Assembly: GCF_036192275.1 (NCBI RefSeq)
Contig: NZ_CP108088.1
Location: 2,729,501-2,793,500, forward strand
DNA from: Streptomyces sp. NBC_00250
GTDB lineage: Bacteria > Actinomycetota > Actinomycetes > Streptomycetales > Streptomycetaceae
Length of the DNA: 64,000 nt
Direction of reading: 5' to 3'
Positions 61,757 to 64,000 of the stretch are shown piece by piece; position 1 is the stretch's first letter; each line of letters opens with the position of its first letter. The notes under the pieces are model-generated. The model had not been told where the DNA came from, did no database searches, and saw only the letters and a program-made list of their open reading frames with translations. The translations under genes were made by a program, and so were the position numbers.

Positions 61757-62482
61757 ATGACACCTACGCTCGTCCCGCACCACCCCGCGCGTGACTGGGC
61801 CGAGATCCAGGAACGGATGCTCGTCCCGCTCTACGAGGCGGTGTACGACCGCCTCTGTGTGGGCACCGGGACCCGGGTTCTGGGCCTCCGCTGCGGCTCC
61901 GGCCTGGCGCTTCTCATGGCGGCGGCGCGGGGCGCCCGGGTGGCAGGCGTGGACCGGGACCACGCGCGCGTGGAGCTGGCCAGGGAGCGGCTCCCCGAGG
62001 GCGTGCCGGTCACGGAGGAGCCCGCGGAGGGTGCCTCGTACGACGTGATCACGGCCTTCCACACGACGGACGCGCTGCTCCCGGAGCTGGCGGCGCTCAC
62101 TCGTACGGCCCAATCGGGGACGACGGTCGTGCTCGCCGGCTGGGGGCCGCCGGAGCGGTGTGCCACGGAGCCGGTGCTGCGGGTCGCGGAGCGGCTCGCG
62201 GACCGTCGGCCGGGCCTGCGGACGGATCTGGACGGGCTGGTGGCGGGGGCGGGGCTGCGGCCGGCCGGTTCGGGGCGGGTGGCCTGCCCCTTCGGGTACG
62301 CGAACGAGGGCAGCGCGGTGCGGGGGCTGCTGTCGACGGGCGCGTTCGACGAGGCCGTACGGGCGACGGAGCTCTCCCAGGTGGAGAAGGAGATCGAGGA
62401 GGCGCTCGCCCCGCATGTGCGCGCGGACGGCACGGTGTGGATGCCGAACGTGTTCCGGTACGTGGTCGCCCTGGTGCCGTAG
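61757..62482 (+). CDS. Class I SAM-dependent methyltransferase
   Basis: A 241-aa protein with SAM-binding motif VLGLRCGSGLALLMAAARGA and acidic VAGVDRDHARVELARERL. The C-terminal half is helical (LSQVEKEIEEALAPHVRADGT). The substrate is unknown. ATG at 61757 is chosen; an upstream in-frame start would extend into G-rich DNA without a family match. Confidence 0.85.
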   Translation: MTPTLVPHHPARDWAEIQERMLVPLYEAVYDRLCVGTGTRVLGLRCGSGLALLMAAARGARVAGVDRDHARVELARERLPEGVPVTEEPAEGASYDVITAFHTTDALLPELAALTRTAQSGTTVVLAGWGPPERCATEPVLRVAERLADRRPGLRTDLDGLVAGAGLRPAGSGRVACPFGYANEGSAVRGLLSTGAFDEAVRATELSQVEKEIEEALAPHVRADGTVWMPNVFRYVVALVP

Positions 62483-62596
62483 GGGCGGGGCCCATGTGTT
62501 CTGGTACGTGGTCGCCCGGGTGCCGTGGAGCGGAGCCCGGGAGGCCTGCGCCGGGTGGTGTCGTGGAAGTCCCGCCTGGGAGCGCTGCGCGTGGGC

Positions 62597-64000
62597 TCAG
62601 TCCTCCTTGGCCGCCCGCGTGACGCCCGCCGCGCGGTAGGCGGCCGCCTCTTCCAGGGTCTCGTTCTCCAGGAGCGCGGCGGCCAGTGCGTCCAGTTGGT
62701 CGCGGTGGTCGCGGAGCTGGCGTACGGCGCTGTCGTAGCACTCGTCGACGATGCGGCGCATCTCCGCGTCGACGGTGTCGAGGGTCGAGGGGGCCGCCGA
62801 GAGGCCGTACGCCTGCTGGGCGTCGCTCGGGATGGCGGTGAGGCGGCCGACGCGTTCGCTCATGCCCCAGCGTCCGGCCATGCCCCGGGCGATGTTGGTG
62901 ACCTGTTCGAGGTCGCTCTCGGCGCCGGTGGTGATGACGCCGAAGACGACCTGTTCGGCGGCCATGCCGCCGAGGGCGCCGATGATCCGGCCGCGCAGGT
63001 AGTCCTCGGTGTAGGCGTACTTGTCGGAGTCGGGGGTGGAGAGGGTGACGCCGAGGGCGCGGCCGCGCGGCACGATGGTGATCTTGCGGACCGGGTCGGC
63101 GCCGGGCTGGAGCATGCCGAGGAGGGCGTGGCCGCTCTCGTGGTAGGCGGTGCGGCGGCGTTCCTCGGCGGGCATCACGAGCGGGCGTTCCGCGCCGAGC
63201 TGGACCTTCTCCAGGGCGTCGGACAGGTCGGACTGGGTGACGGCCTTCTGGTCGCGCTTGACCGCGAGGAGGGCGGCCTCGTTGGCGAGGTTGGCGAGTT
63301 CGGCGCCGGTCATGCCGGGGGTGGTGCGGGCCACGTGTTGGAGGTCGACGTCCTCGGCGAGCGGGATCTCGCGGGTGTGGATCTTGAGGATGGCTTCGCG
63401 GCCTCCTCGGTCGGGCGGGTTGACGTGCACGATCCGGTCGAAGCGGCCGGGGCGGGTGAGGGCGGGGTCGAGGACGTCGGCGCGGTTGGTGGCGGCGAGG
63501 ACGATGACGCCTTCGGAGCCGGTGAAGCCGTCCATCTCGGTGAGGATCTGGTTGAGGGTCTGCTCGCGTTCGTCGTGGCCGCCCATGCCGGAGCCGCCGC
63601 CGCGGGCCCGGCCGATGGTGTCGATCTCGTCGATGAAGATGATCGCGGGGGCGACCTTGCGGGCCTCGGCGAACAGTTCGCGGACCCGGGAGGCGCCGAC
63701 GCCCACGATCATCTCGATGAACTCGGACGCGGAGGCGGAGAAGAACGGCACGCCGGCCTCGCCGGCGACGGCGCGGGCGAGCAGGGTCTTTCCGGTGCCG
63801 GGCGGGCCGGCGAGGAGCACGCCGCGGGGCATCTTGGCGCCCATCTCGCGGTAGGCGGCGGGGTTCTTGAGGAAGTCGACGACGTCGTTGAGCTCGCCCT
63901 CGACCTCGTCGATGCCTGCGACGTCGGCGAAGGTGGTGCGTTGGGCGCCGGCCTCCAGCTCGACGGGTTTGGGCGGGGCCTTTCGGCCGAGCATGCCGCC
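62597..64000 (-). CDS. ftsH: ATP-dependent zinc metalloprotease FtsH (5' end missing)
   Basis: The 3' part of ftsH, with the start beyond the window. Visible: AAA+ Walker A GPPGTGKT, Walker [12 protein letters not shown] with [12 protein letters not shown], and the protease HExxH in [10 protein letters not shown]. The N-terminal membrane helices are not in view. FtsH degrades membrane and regulatory proteins. No second ftsH is visible here to compare. Confidence 0.95.
   Translation of the reverse strand, partial: GGMLGRKAPPKPVELEAGAQRTTFADVAGIDEVEGELNDVVDFLKNPAAYREMGAKMPRGVLLAGPPGTGKTLLARAVAGEAGVPFFSASASEFIEMIVGVGASRVRELFAEARKVAPAIIFIDEIDTIGRARGGGSGMGGHDEREQTLNQILTEMDGFTGSEGVIVLAATNRADVLDPALTRPGRFDRIVHVNPPDRGGREAILKIHTREIPLAEDVDLQHVARTTPGMTGAELANLANEAALLAVKRDQKAVTQSDLSDALEKVQLGAERPLVMPAEERRRTAYHESGHALLGMLQPGADPVRKITIVPRGRALGVTLSTPDSDKYAYTEDYLRGRIIGALGGMAAEQVVFGVITTGAESDLEQVTNIARGMAGRWGMSERVGRLTAIPSDAQQAYGLSAAPSTLDTVDAEMRRIVDECYDSAVRQLRDHRDQLDALAAALLENETLEEAAAYRAAGVTRAAKED

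Noticed and set aside
1..64000. tRNA, rRNA, insertion sequences, prophage, antibiotic gene cluster
   Set aside because: None was recognised by eye; conserved gene order and even codon use speak against recent insertions. A tRNAscan, ISfinder or antiSMASH run would be the decisive check.

Overview
The window is a high-GC actinobacterial chromosome segment, almost certainly from a Streptomyces. Evidence: very high G/C at third codon positions with long antisense shadow reading frames; frequent GTG starts; many ATGA or TGATG gene junctions; a WhiG sporulation sigma factor; four tandem type I signal peptidases; DasR-like repeats in front of a secreted chitinase; and, from memory, a gene order matching the S. 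coelicolor region around SCO5585-SCO5677 in reverse. No rRNA, tRNA, insertion sequence, prophage, CRISPR array or PKS/NRPS cluster was seen. The DNA looks like core chromosome rather than a mobile island.

Left part (1-31 kb): a PucR regulator, a lone membrane ATPase of TraG/VirD4 type, GABA aminotransferase (gabT), a PAP2 phosphatase and a chitinase come first. A six-gene minus-strand operon follows (aldehyde dehydrogenase, potD, potA, potB, potC, FAD amine oxidoreductase). After an unrelated block (NADAR protein, DUF4190 protein, adenosine or aminodeoxyfutalosine deaminase, GDPD, methyltransferase, two-component system, DD-peptidase, two small membrane proteins) a second polyamine locus appears: an orphan PotD paralogue, a second aldehyde dehydrogenase, a divergent Lrp/AsnC regulator and a class III aminotransferase. 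Together these genes outline polyamine import and breakdown: putrescine to 4-aminobutanal (aminotransferase or FAD oxidase), to GABA (dehydrogenases), to succinic semialdehyde (GabT).

Middle part (31-48 kb): an ABC exporter pair with a degenerate signature motif, a LOG-like protein, a membrane protein, a RibD/DHFR-like reductase, and a thiamine importer thiB-thiP-thiQ whose leader carries a clear TPP riboswitch. Then come rlmN, a DHA2 MFS exporter, and the conserved block cdsA-frr-pyrH-tsf-rpsB on the minus strand.

Right part (48-64 kb): an M23-like secreted protein, a TetR regulator, whiG, dprA, comM and yraN; a DUF2469 gene; a NUDIX hydrolase; signal peptidases sipZ, sipY, sipX and sipW; rplS, trmD, rimM, a KH-domain protein and rpsP; a SprT-like metalloprotease; a methyltransferase; and the 3' part of ftsH running off the edge. 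Several proteins here carry in-frame tandem repeats (NUDIX N-terminus, SipW N-terminus, DprA N-terminus).

No clearly new system stands out. The most interesting leads are the two-locus polyamine module with an orphan binding protein, the lone TraG-like ATPase, the stand-alone NADAR protein, an M23-like protein with Cys in place of a catalytic His, a GATC-dense repeat after gabT, and the candidate operators upstream of the polyamine genes.
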